DNA of 52,925 bases from Nymphaea colorata (Eukaryota; Streptophyta; Magnoliopsida; Nymphaeales; Nymphaeaceae), in the NCBI RefSeq assembly GCF_008831285.2, contig NW_022204863.1, positions 1-52,925 on the forward strand, read 5' to 3'. The notes under the pieces were generated by a model that saw nothing but the letters and a program-made list of their open reading frames with translations, made no database searches and had not been told where the DNA came from. The position numbers and the translations under genes were made by a program. Below, piece after piece: positions 1 to 12,513 of the stretch (positions are counted from its first letter, which is position 1; every line of letters begins with the position of its first letter).

Positions 1-1288
1 TTATATGAATCACTTAAATCTCACTTGTATTCGTACGAACAGTGATTTCAATCCTTTAGAACGTTCCCTATAGATGTACAACAAATTCAACTCATCGGAC
101 TAACTACACGTGTACAAATATAGTGACTTCAACCATTTGTATCCATATAAACTTGTGATTTCAACCATTTAAATCATTCATTATAGATGTAATAATAACA
201 AGTGAAATACATTAGATTAACTATAAGGGACCAATATAGTGACTTGACTCCATTCATTTCCAAACGGACTTCTTTTTCAAGCCACTAAGTCATTCTATAC
301 GTATGTAACAAATGGTTACGCACATTCAATCAAATATAAGTTATCAAATGTATGTAAAAACAAGTAAAATGAATCACATAATCTCTCGATTAAACATAAG
401 TGATCAAATGTATGTAATAACAAGTGAAACACATTAAGTTACCTGTAAGACACCAAATGAATCACTCGAATCCCATTCATTTCATATAAACCTATGATTT
501 GAATTTACTAAATCATTTAATATAAATGTAACAACAAGTTAAGTACATTCAATTAAATATGCGTGATCAATTGAATCACTTAAATCCCATCGTATTGATG
601 TGAACTTGTGCATCGATCACTATAGATGTAACGACATGTTCAACTTATCGTACAAACTAGAAAGGATCAAACTAATGCATAGGTCTCCTTTATATCCATA
701 TAAACTTGTGAGTTTTAATTATTTAAATCATTGATCATGGATGTAATAACATGTGAAACACGTTAGGTTAACTATAAGACACCAAATGAATCACTCGAAT
801 CACATTCATTTTCATACAAACTTGTGATTTCAGTTCACTTAATCAAGCAACATGGATGTAACAATAAGTTAAGCACATTCAATTAAGTATGTGTGATCAT
901 TTGAATCACTTAAATCGCACTTGTATTGATACGAACTTGTAATTTCAATCCTTTAGATCGTGCACTATAGTCGTACCAATACGAGTCAGATTTAAGTGAT
1001 TCATATGATCACGCATACTTTATTGAATGTACTTGACTTATTGTTATATCCATGTTAAATGATTTAGTATATTGAAATCACAGGCTTGCATGAAAATGAA
1101 TGAGATTTGAGTGATTCATTTGGTGCCCTATTGTTATGCTAATTCACTTGTTAAGCACATTCAATTAAATTACAAGTGAAACACATTAGGTTAACTATAT
1201 GACACCAAATGAATCACTTGTTAAGGACATCCGTATTAAGAATCATTATAAATGTAACAACTAGTGAAACACATTAGGCAAACCATAA
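1..1288 (+). repeat. HOR copy 0, partial (end of block 5, blocks 6 and 7)
   Basis: The window opens inside the B unit of block 5. Block 6 runs 449-777 and block 7 runs 778-1288. The inverted segment lies at about 973-1153, with its direct partner arm immediately upstream. The linker after the inverted segment reads ttgttatgct, where other copies have ttgttaacct. An a in place of g gives aggca at about 1277-1281. Confidence 0.9.
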
Positions 1289-4200
1289 GACACCAAATGA
1301 ATCTCTCGAATCTCATTCATTTTCATACAAACTTGTGATTTCGTTCTACTAAATCATTTAATATAGATGTAACAACAAGTTAAACACATTCAATTAAGCA
1401 TGCATGATCATATGAATCATTTAAATCTCACTTCTATTGGTACGAACGTGTGATTTCAATCCTTTAGATCGTTCACTATAGATGTAACAACAAATTCAAC
1501 TCATCGGACTAATTACACGCATTCAAAGTAATGCTAGATCCCATTTGTATCCATATGAACTTGCGATTTCAATCATTCAAATCATTCATTATAGATGTAA
1601 TGACAAGTGAAATACACCAGATTAACTGTGAGGGACAAACTTAATGACCTGACTCCATTCATTTCCAACGAACTTCTTATTTCAAGCCGCTAAGTCATTC
1701 GTTACATATGTAACAAACGGCTACGCACACTCTATTAAATATATTGATCAAATATATGTAATAACAAGTGAAAATAAATCATTTAATATCTCAATTAAAT
1801 ATATGTGATCAAACATATGTAATAACAAGTGAAACATATTAGGTTACCTACAAGACACCAAATGAATCACTCAAATCTCATTCATTTCTATATAAAACCT
1901 ATGATTTCAATATACTAAATCATTTAATATAGACGTAACAACAAGTTAAGCACATTCAATTAAGTATGCGTGATCAAATAAATCACTTAAATCTCACTCG
2001 TATCGAGACGAGTGATTTAGTGTGCGTATGGATACAAATGAATGAGATGTAACAACATGTTCAACTTATTGAACAAACTACAAGGGATCAAACTAAACTA
2101 ATCCATAGGTCTCTTTACATCCATATAAACTTGTGAGTTTTTATCGTTTAAATCGTTGATCATAGATGTCATAACGAGTGAAACACATTAGGTTAATTAT
2201 AAGACACCAAATAAATAACTCAAATCTCATTTATTTTCACACAAACTTGTGATTTGAATTCACTTAATCTAGCAATATGGATGTAACAACAAGTTAAGCA
2301 CATTCAATTAAGTATGTGTGATCATTTGAATCACTTAAATCGCACTTGTATAGATACGAACTTGAGATTTAAATCATTTAGATCGTGCACTATAGTTGTA
2401 ACAATATATTCAACTCATCGGACTAACTACACGCGTTTGTATCCACATGAACATTTTCAATCATTTAAATCATTCATTATATATGTATTCCAAACAAACT
2501 TCTGGTGTCAAAGCCACTAAGTCATTCTATACGTAAGTAAGAAATGGTCACGCACATTCAATTAAATACAAGTGATCAAATATATGTAATAACAAGTGAA
2601 AATCAATCACTTAATCTCTCAATTAAATATAAGTGATCAAATATATGTAATAACAAGTGAAACACATTAGGTTACTTACAAGACACCAAATGAATCGCTC
2701 CAATATCATTCATTTTCATACAAACCTATGATTTTAATCTACTAAATCATTTAATATAGACGTAACAACAAGTTAAGCACATTCAATTACGTATGTGTGA
2801 TAAAATGAATCACTTAAATCCCACTCGTATTGATACGAACTTGTGATTTCAATTCCTTACATCGATCACCATAGATGTAAGAACTAGTTCAACTTATTGA
2901 ACTAACTACAAGGGATCAAACTAATGCATAGGTCTCCTTTATATCCATATGAACTTGTAAGTTTTAATCATTTAAATCATTGATCAAAGATGTAATAACA
3001 AGTGAAACACAATAGGTTAACTACAAGACACCAAATGAATCACTCGAATCTCATTCATTTTCGCACAAACTTGTGATTTAAATCTACTAAATCATTTATT
3101 ATAGACGTAACAACAAGTTAAACACATTCAATTAAGTATGCACGATTATATAAATCACTTAAATCTCACTTGTATTCGTACGAACATGTGATTTCAATCC
3201 TTTAGAACGTTCCCTATAGATGTAACAACAAATTCAACCCATCGGACTAACTACACGTGTACAAATATAGTGACTTTAACCATTTGCATCCATATAAACT
3301 TGTGATTTCAACCATTTAAATCATTCATTATAGATGTAATAACAAGTGAAATACATTAGATTAACTATAAGGGACCAATATAGTGACTTGACTCTCATTC
3401 ATTTCCAAACGGACTTCTTTTTTCAAGCCACTAAGTCATTCTATACGTATGTAACAAATGGTTACGCACATTCAATTAAATATAAGTTATCAAATGTATG
3501 CAAGAACAAGTAAAAATGAATCACATAATCTTTCGATTAAACATAAGTGATCAAATGTATGTAATAACAAGTGAAACACACTAAGTTACCTGTAAGACAC
3601 CAAATGAATCACTCGAATCCCATTCATTTTCATATAAACCTATGATTTGAATTTACTAAATCATTTAATATAAACGTAACAACAAGTTAAGAACATTCAA
3701 TTAAATATGCGTGATCAATTGAATAACTTAAATCCTAGTCGTATTGATGTGAACTTGTACATCGATCACTATAGATGTAACAACATGTTCAACTTATCGT
3801 ACAAACTAGAAAGGATCAAACTATTGCATAGGTCTCCTTTATATCCATATAAACTTGTGAGTTTTAATTATTTAAATCATTGATCATGTATGTAATAACA
3901 TGTGAAACACGTTAGGTTAACTGTAAGACACCAAATGAATCACTCGAATCACATTCATTTTCATACAAACTTGTGATTTCAGTTCACTTAATCAAGCAAC
4001 ATGGATGTAACAATAAGTTAAGCACATTCAATTAAGTATGTGTGATCATTTGAATCACTTAAATCGCACTTGTATTGATACGAACTTGTAGTTTCAATCC
4101 TTTAGATCGTGCACTATAGTCGTACCAATACGAGTTAGATTTAAGTGATTCATATGATCACGCATATGAATGATTTAGTAGATTGAAATCACAGGCGTGC

Positions 4201-4399
4201 ATGAAAATGAATGAGATTTGAGTGATTCATTTGGTGCCCTATTGTTAACCTAATTCACTTGTTAAGCACATTCAATTAAATTACAAGTGAAACACATTAG
4301 GTTAACTATATGACACCAAATGAATCACTTGTTAAGGACATCCGTATTAAGAATCATTATAAATGTAACAACTAGTGAAACACATTAGGTAAACCATAA
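1289..4399 (+). repeat. HOR copy 1, all seven blocks (3,111 bp)
   Basis: Block starts are at 1289, 1854, 2203, 2682, 3027, 3596 and 3927, giving 565, 349, 479, 345, 569, 331 and 473 bp. All blocks are present. Block 7 is short because its inverted segment (about 4122-4264) has lost about 39 bp. Most differences from the central copies are substitutions. A chance ATG-initiated open frame of 68 codons lies at 2314-2520, opened by a base change that removes a tga stop found in other copies. Confidence 0.92.
4122..4264 (-). repeat. Inverted segment of copy 1, internally deleted
   Basis: This is the reverse-oriented A/B segment of block 7. The usual segment reads from cacgcatac through ttattgaatgtacttg to ttaaatgatttag. 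Here cacgcata joins directly to tgaatgatttag, removing about 39 bp from the right arm of the palindrome. The left arm is intact, so a folded structure would carry a bulge. Confidence 0.85.
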
Positions 4400-6705
4400 G
4401 ACACCAAATGAATCACTCGAATCACATTCATTTTCATACAAACTTGTGATTCCGATCTACTAAATCATTTAATATAGATGTAACAACAAGTTAAACACAT
4501 TCAATTAAGCATGCATGATCATATGATTCATTTAAATCGCACTTGTATTGGTACGAACGCGTGATTTCAATCATTTAGATCGTTCACTATAGATGTAACA
4601 ACAAATTCAACTCATCGGACTAATTACACGCATTCAAAGTAATGCATAGATCCCATTTGTATCCATATGAACTTGCGATTTCAATCATTCAAATCATTCA
4701 TTATAGATGTAATGACAAGTGAAATACACCAGAATAACTGTAAGGGACCAACTTAATGACCTGACTCCCATTCATTTCCAGACGAACTTCTTATTTCAAG
4801 CCGCTAAGTCATTCTATATGTATGTAACAAATGTCTACGCACACTCTTTTAAATATATTGATCAAATATATGTAATAACAAGTGAAAATGAATCATTTAA
4901 TCTCTCAATTAAATATATGTGATCAAATATATGTAATAACAAGTGAAACATATTATGTTACCTACAAGACACCAAATGAATCACTCAAATCTCATTCATT
5001 TCCATATAAAACTTATGATTTCAATATATTAAATCATTTAATATAGACGTAACAACAAGTTAAGCACATTCAAATAAGTATGCGTGATCAAATGAATCAC
5101 TTAAATCTCACTCGTATCGAGACGAGTGATTTAGTGTGCATATGGATACAAATGAATGAGATGTAACAACATGTTCAACTTATTGAACAAACTACAAGGG
5201 ATCAAACTAAACTAATCCATAGGTCTCCTTTACATCCATATAAACTTGTGAGTTTTTATCGTTTAAATCGTTGATCATAGATGTCATAACGAGTGAAACA
5301 CATTAGGTTAATTATTAGACACCAAATGAATCACTCGAATCTCATTTATTTTCACACAAACTTCTGATTTGAATTCACTTAATCTAGCAATATGAATGTA
5401 ACAACAAGTTAAGCACATTCAATTAAGTATGTGTGATCATTTGAATCACTTAAATCACACTTGTATTGATACGAACTTGTGACTTCAATCATTTAGATCG
5501 TGCACTATAGTTGTAACAATAAATTCAACTCATCGGACTAACTACACGCGTTTGTATCCACATGAACATGTGATTTCAATCATTCATTATATATGCATTC
5601 CAAACGAACTTCTGATATCAAAGCCACTAGGTCATTCTATACGTAAGTAAGAAATGGTCACGCACATTCAATTAAATACAAGTGATCAATTATATGTAAT
5701 AACAAGTGAAAATGAATCACTTAATCTCTCAATTAAATATAAGTGATCAAATATATGTAATAACAAGTGAGACACAGTAGGTTACTTACAAGACACCAAA
5801 TGAATCACTCCAATATCATTCATTTTCATACAAACCTATGATTTTAATCTACTAACTTATTTAATAAAGACGTAACAACAAGTTAAGCACATTCAATTAC
5901 GTATGTGTGATAAAATGAATAACTTAAATCTCACTCGTATTGATATGAACTTGTGATTTCAATTACTTACATCGATCACCATAGATGTAAGAACTAGTTC
6001 AACTTATTGAACTAACTACAAGGGATCAAACTAATGCATAGGTCTCCTTTATATCCATACAAAGTTGTCACTTTTAATCATTTAAATCATTGATTAAAGA
6101 TGTAATAACAAGTGAAACACAATAGGTTGACTACAAGACACCAAATGAATCACTCGAATCTCATTCATTTTTGCACAAACTTGTGATTTCAATCTACTAA
6201 ATCATTTATTATAGACGTAACAACAAGTTAAACACATTCAATTAAGTATGCATGATTATATGAATCACTTAAATCTCACTTGTATTCGTACGAACATGTG
6301 ATTTCAATCCTTTAGAACGTTCCCTATAGATGTAACAACAAATTCAACTCATCGGACTAACTACACGTGTACAAATATAGTGACTTCAACCATTTCCATC
6401 CATATAAACTTGTGATTTCAACCATTTAAATCTTTCATTATAGATGTAATAACAAGTGAAATACATTAGATTAACTATAAGGGACCAATATAGTGACTTG
6501 ACTCTCATTCATTTCCAAACGGACTTCTTTTTTCATGCCACTAAGTCATTCTATACGTATATAACAAATGGTTACGTACATTCAATTAAATATAAGTTAT
6601 CAAATGTATGCAAGAACAAGTAAAAATGAATCACATAATCTCTCGATTAAACATAAGTGATCAAATGTATGTAATAACAAGTGAAACACATTAAGTTACC
6701 TGTAA
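4400..6705 (+). repeat. HOR copy 2, short form with blocks 1-5 (2,306 bp)
   Basis: The length equals the sum of canonical blocks 1 to 5. Blocks 6 and 7 are missing because the A unit of a block 6 passes directly into the A unit of a block 1 at 6731-6744. There is therefore no inverted segment between about 4265 and 8400. Its block 1 A unit carries gattccg where most copies have gatttcg, a marker also seen in copy 3. Confidence 0.9.
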
Positions 6706-8716
6706 GACACCAAATGAATCACTCGAATCCCATTCATTTTCATACAAACTTGTGATTCCGATCTACTAAATCATTTAATATAGATGTAACAACAAGTTAA
6801 ACACATTCAATTAAGCATGCGTGATCATATGATTCATTTAAATCTCACTTGTATTGGTACGAACGCGTGATTTCAATCATTTAGATCGTTCACTATAGAT
6901 GTAACAACAAATTCAACTCATCGGACTAATTACACGCATTCAAAGTAATGCATAGATCCCATTTGTATCCATATGAACTTGCGATTTCAATCATTCAAAT
7001 CATTCATTATAGATGTAATGACAAGTGAAATACACCAGAATAACTGTAAGGGACCAACTTAATGACCTGACTCCCATTCATTTCCAGACGAACTTCTTAT
7101 TTCAAGCCGCTAAGTCATTCTATATGTACGTAACAAATGTCTACGCACACTCTTTTAAATATATTGATCAAATATATGTAATAACAAGTGAAAATGAATC
7201 ATTTAATCTCTCAATTAAATATATGTGATCAAATATATGTAATAACAAGTGAAACATATTATGTTACCTACAAGACACCAAATGAATCACTCAAATCTCA
7301 TTCATTTCCATATAAAACTTATGATTTCAATATACTAAATCATTTAATATAGACGTAACAACAAGTTAAGCACATTCAATTAAGTATGCGTGATCAAATG
7401 AATCACTTAAATCTCACTCGTATCGAGACGAGTGATTTAGTGTGCATATGGATACAAATGAATGAGATGTAACAACATGTTCAACTTATTGAACAAACTA
7501 CAAGGGATCAAACTAAACTAATCCATAGGTCTCCTTTACATCCATATAAACTTGTGAGTTTTTATCGTTTAAATCGTTGATCATAGATGTCATAACGAGT
7601 GAAACACATTAGGTTAATTATTAGACACCAAATGAATCACTCGAATCTCATTTATTTTCACACAAACTTGTGATTTGAATTCACTTAATCTAGCAATATG
7701 AATGTAACAACAAGTTAAGCACATTCAATTAAGTATGTGTGATCATTTGAATCACTTAAATCACACTTGTATTGATACGAACTTGTGACTTCAATCATTT
7801 AGATCGTGCACTATAGTTGTAACAATAATTTCAACTCATCGGACTAACTACACGCGTTTGTATCGACATGAACAAGTGATTTCAATCATTCATTATATAT
7901 GCATTCCAAACGAACTTCTGATATCAAAGCCACTAGGTCATTCTATACGTAAGTAAGAAATGGTCACGCACATTCAATTAAATACAAGTGATCAATTATA
8001 TGTAATAACAAGTGAAAATGAATCACTTAATCTCTCAATTAAATATAAGTGATCAAATATATGTAATAACAAGTGAGACACATTAGGTTACTTACAAGAC
8101 ACCAAATGAATCACTCCAATATCATTCATTTTCATACAAACCTATGATTTTAATCTAGTAACTTATTTAATAAAGACGTAACAACAAGTTAAGCACATTC
8201 AATTAGTATGTGTGATAAAATGAATAACTTAAATCTCACTCGTATTGATATGAACTTGTGATTTCAATTACTTACATTGATCACCATAGATGTAAGAACT
8301 AGTTCAACTTATTGAACTAACTACAAGGGATCAAACTAATGCATAGGTCTCCTTTATATCCATACAAAGTTGTCACTCCTTTAGATCGTGCACTATAGTC
8401 GTACCAATACGAGTCAGATTTAAGTGATTCATATGATCACACATACTTTATTGAATGTACTTGACTTATTGTTATATCCATGTTAAATGATTTAGTAGAT
8501 TGAAATCACAGGCTTGCATGAAAATGAATGAGATTTGAGTGATTCATTTGGTGCCCTATTGTTAACCTAATTCACTTGTTAAGCACATTCAATTAAATTA
8601 CAAGTGAAAAACATTAGGTTAACTATATGACACCAAATGAATCACTTGTTAAGGACATCCGTATTAAGAATCATTATAAATGTAACAACTAGTGAAACAC
8701 ATTATGTAAACCATAA
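6706..8716 (+). repeat. HOR copy 3, rearranged at both ends (2,011 bp)
   Basis: It begins with a chimeric A unit: block 6 type to about 6730, block 1 type from about 6745. Blocks 1, 2 and 3 follow, then most of block 4. At about 8376 block 4 (catacaaagttgtcact) jumps into the B unit of block 7 (cctttagatcgtgc). The rest of block 4, blocks 5 and 6, and the start of block 7 are lost. The inverted segment survives at 8401-8581 without its adjacent left arm. Confidence 0.88.
8401..8581 (-). repeat. Inverted segment of copy 3 without its adjacent partner arm
   Basis: The inverted segment is intact, but the joint at about 8376 removed the direct block 7 A and B sequence that normally pairs with it. 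The nearest direct A/B sequence is that of block 4, about 100 to 300 bp upstream, so a hairpin would need a much longer loop and a more diverged arm. Confidence 0.8.
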
Positions 8717-11700
8717 GACACCAAATGAATCACTCGAATCTCATTCATTTTCATACAAACTTGTGATTTCGATCTACTAAATCATTTAATATAGATGTAA
8801 CAACAAGTTAAACACATTCAATTAAGCATGCATGATCATATGAATCATTTAAATCTCACTTGTATTGGTACGAACGCGTGATTTCAATCCTTTAGATCGT
8901 TCACTATAGATGTAACAACAAATTCAACTCATCGGACTAATTACACGCATTCAAAGTAATGCATAGATCCCATTTGTATCCATATGAACTTGCGATTTCA
9001 ATCATTTAAATCAATCATTATAGATGTAATAACAAGTGAAATACACTAGATTAACTGTAAGGGACCAACTTAATGACCTGACTCTTATTCATTTCCAAAC
9101 GAACTTCTTATTTCAAGCCACTAAGTCATTCTATACGTATGTAACAAATGGCTACGCACACTCAATTAAATATATTGATCAAATATATGTAATAACAAGT
9201 GAAAATGAATCATTTATTCTCTCAATTAAATATATGTGATCAAATATATGTAATAACAAGTGAAACATATTAGGTTACCTACAAGACACCAAATGAATCA
9301 CTCAAATCTCATTCATTTCCATACAAACCTATGATTTCAATATACTAAATCATTTAATATAGACGTAACAACAAGTTAAGCACATTCAATTAAGTATGTG
9401 TTATCAAATGAATCACTTAAATCTCACTCGTATTGAGACGAGTGATTTAGTGTGCGTATGGATACAAGTGAATGAGATGTAACAATATGTTCAACTTATT
9501 GAACAAACTACAAGGGATCAAACTAAACTAATCCATAGGTCTCCTTTACATCCATATAAACTTGTGAGTTTTTATCGTTTAAATCCTTGATCATAGATGT
9601 CATAACGAGTGAAACACATTAGGTTAATTATAAGACACCAAAAGAATCACTCAAATCTCATTAATTTTCACACAAACTTGTTTTTTGAATTCACTTAATC
9701 TAGCAATATGGATGTAACAACAAGTTAAGCACATTCAAATAAGTATGTGTGATCATTTGAATCACTTAAATCGCACTTGTATTGATACGAACTTGTGATT
9801 TCAATCATTTAGCCCGTGCACTATAGTTGTAACAATAAATTCAACTCATCGGACTAACTACACGCGTTTTTATCCACATGAACATGTGATTTCAATCATT
9901 TAAATCATTCATTATATATGTATTCCAAACGAACTTCTGGTATCAAAGCCACTAGATCATTCTATACGTAAGTAAGAAATGGTCACGCACATTCAATTAA
10001 ATACAAGTGATCAATTATATGTAATAACAAGTGAAAATGAATCACTTAATCTCTCAATTAGATATAAGTGATCAAATATATGTAATAACAAGTGAAACAC
10101 ATTAGGTTACTTGCAAGACACCAAATGAATCACTCCAATATCATTCATTTTCATACAAACTTGTGATTTTAATCAACTAAATCATTTAATATAGACGTAA
10201 CAACAAGTTAAGCACATTCAATTACGTATGTGTGATAAAATGAATCACTTAAATCGCACTCGTATTGATACGAACTTGTGATTTCAATTCCTTACATCGA
10301 TCACCATAGATGTAAGAACTAGTTCAACTTATTGAACTAACTAAAAGAGATCAAACTAATGCATAGGTCTCCTTTATATCCATACAAACTTGTGAGTTTT
10401 AATCATTTAAATCATTGATCAAAGATGTAATGACAAGTGAAACACAATATGTTAACCACAAGACACCAAATGAATCACTCGAATCTCATTCATTTTCGCA
10501 CAAACTTGTGATTTGAATATACTAAATCATTTATTATAGACGTAACAACAAGTTAAACACATTCAATTAATTATGCATAATTATATGAATCACTTAAATC
10601 TCACTTGTATTCGTACGAACATGTGTTTTCAAACCTTTAGAACGTTCCCTATAGATGTAACAACAAATTCAACTCATTGGACTAACTACACGTGTACAAA
10701 TATAGTGACTTCAACCATTTGCATCCTTATAAACTTGTGATTTCAACCATTTAAATCATTCATTATAGATGTAATGACAAGTGAAATACATTAGATTAAG
10801 TATAATGGACCAATATAGTGACTTGACTCTCATTCATTTCCAAACGGACTTCTTTTTTCAAGCCACTAAGTCATTATAGACGTAACAACAAGTTAAGCAC
10901 ATTCAATTACGTATGTGTGATAAAATGAATCACTTAAATCCCACTCGTATTGATACGAACTTGTGATTTCAATTCCTTACATCGATCATCGTAGATGTAA
11001 GAACTAGTTCAACTTATTGAACTAACTACAAGGGATCAAACTAATGCATAGGTCTCCTTTATATCCATACAAACTTGTAAGTTTTAATCATTTAAATCAT
11101 TGATCAAAGATGTAATAACAAGTGAAACACAATAGGTTAACTACAAGACACCAAATGAATCACTCGAATCTCATTCATTTTCGCACAAACTTGTGATTTC
11201 AATCTACTAAATCATTTATTATAGACGTAACAACAAGTTAAACACATTCAATTAAGTATGCATGATTATATGAATCACTTAAATCTCACTTGTATTCGTA
11301 CGAACATGTGATTTCAAACCTTTAGAACATTCCCTATAGATGTAACAACAAATTCAACTCATCGGACTAACTACACGTGACGTGTACAAATATAGTGACT
11401 TCAACCATTTGTATCCATATAAACTTGTGATTTCGACCATTTAAATCATTCATTATAGATTTAATAACAAGTGAAATACATTAGATTATCTATAAGGGAC
11501 CAATATAGTGACTTGACTCTCATTCATTTTCAAACGGACTTCTTTTTTCAAGCCACTAAGTCATGCTATACGTATGTAACAAATGGTTACCCACATTCAA
11601 TTAAATATAAGTTATCAAATGTATGTAAGAACATGTAAAAATGAATCACATAATCTCTCGTTAAACATAAGTGATCAAATGTATGTAATAACAAGTGAAA

Positions 11701-12513
11701 CACATTAAGTTACCTGTAAGACACCAAATGAATCACTCGAATCCCATTCATTTTCATATAAGTTAAGTACATTCAATTAAATTTGCGAGATCAATTGAAT
11801 CACTTAAATCCCACTTGTATTGCTGTGAACTTGTGCATCGATCACTATAGATGTAACAACATGTTCAACTTATCGTACAAACTAGAAAGAATCAAACTAA
11901 TGCATATGTCTCCTTTATATCCATATGGACTTGTGAGTTTTAATTATTTAAATCATTGATCATGGATGTAATAACATGTAAAACACGTTAGGTTTACTAT
12001 AGGACACCAAATGAATCACCCGAATCACATTCATTTTCATACAAACTTGTGATTTCAGTTTACTTAATCAAGCAACATGTATGTAACAATAAGTTAAGCA
12101 CACTCAATTAAGTATGTGTGATCATTTTAATCACTTAAATCGCACTTGTATTGATACGAACTTGTAATTTCAATCCTTTAGATCGTGCACTATAGTCGTA
12201 CCAATACGAGTCAGATTTAAGTGATTCATACGATCACGCATACTTTATTGAATGTACTTGACTTATTGTTATATCCATGTTAAATGATTTAGTAGATTGA
12301 AATCACAGGCTTGCATGAAAATGAATGAGATTTGAGTGATTCATTTGGTGCCCTATTGTTAACCTAATTCACTTGTTAAACACATTCAATTAAATTACAA
12401 GTGAAACACATTAGGTTAACTATATGACACCAAATGAATCACTTGTTAAAGACATCGGTATTAAGAATCATTATAAATGTAACAACTAGTGAAACACATT
12501 ATGTAAACCATAA
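8717..12513 (+). repeat. HOR copy 4, long form with internal duplication (3,797 bp)
   Basis: Blocks 1 to 4 and part of block 5 are followed, at about 10875, by a return to the A unit of block 3. The segment 10191-10875 (685 bp) is thus followed by a second pass through blocks 3, 4 and 5. The second block 5 carries a five-base duplication giving cgtgacgtg near 11376. Block 6 has a deletion of about 47 bp at 11760/11761. The inverted segment lies at 12198-12378. Confidence 0.88.

Noticed and set aside
973-1153. Inverted segment as a transposon (MITE or inverted-repeat element) inserted in each HOR
   Set aside because: Its sequence is a reversed copy of the satellite's own A and B units, with no separate terminal repeats or target duplication, so local inverted duplication explains it better.
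2314-2520. ATG-initiated open frame of 68 codons in copy 1
   Set aside because: The equivalent frame in other copies is closed by a tga stop in aacttgtga; here a single change to aacttgaga opens it. It is private to one copy and made only of satellite words, so it is a chance frame.
4719-4922. The recurrent 67-codon frames of block 1 as genes
   Set aside because: They start with GTG, have no recognisable domain, lie entirely within tandem satellite units and are frameshifted in several copies without any compensating change.
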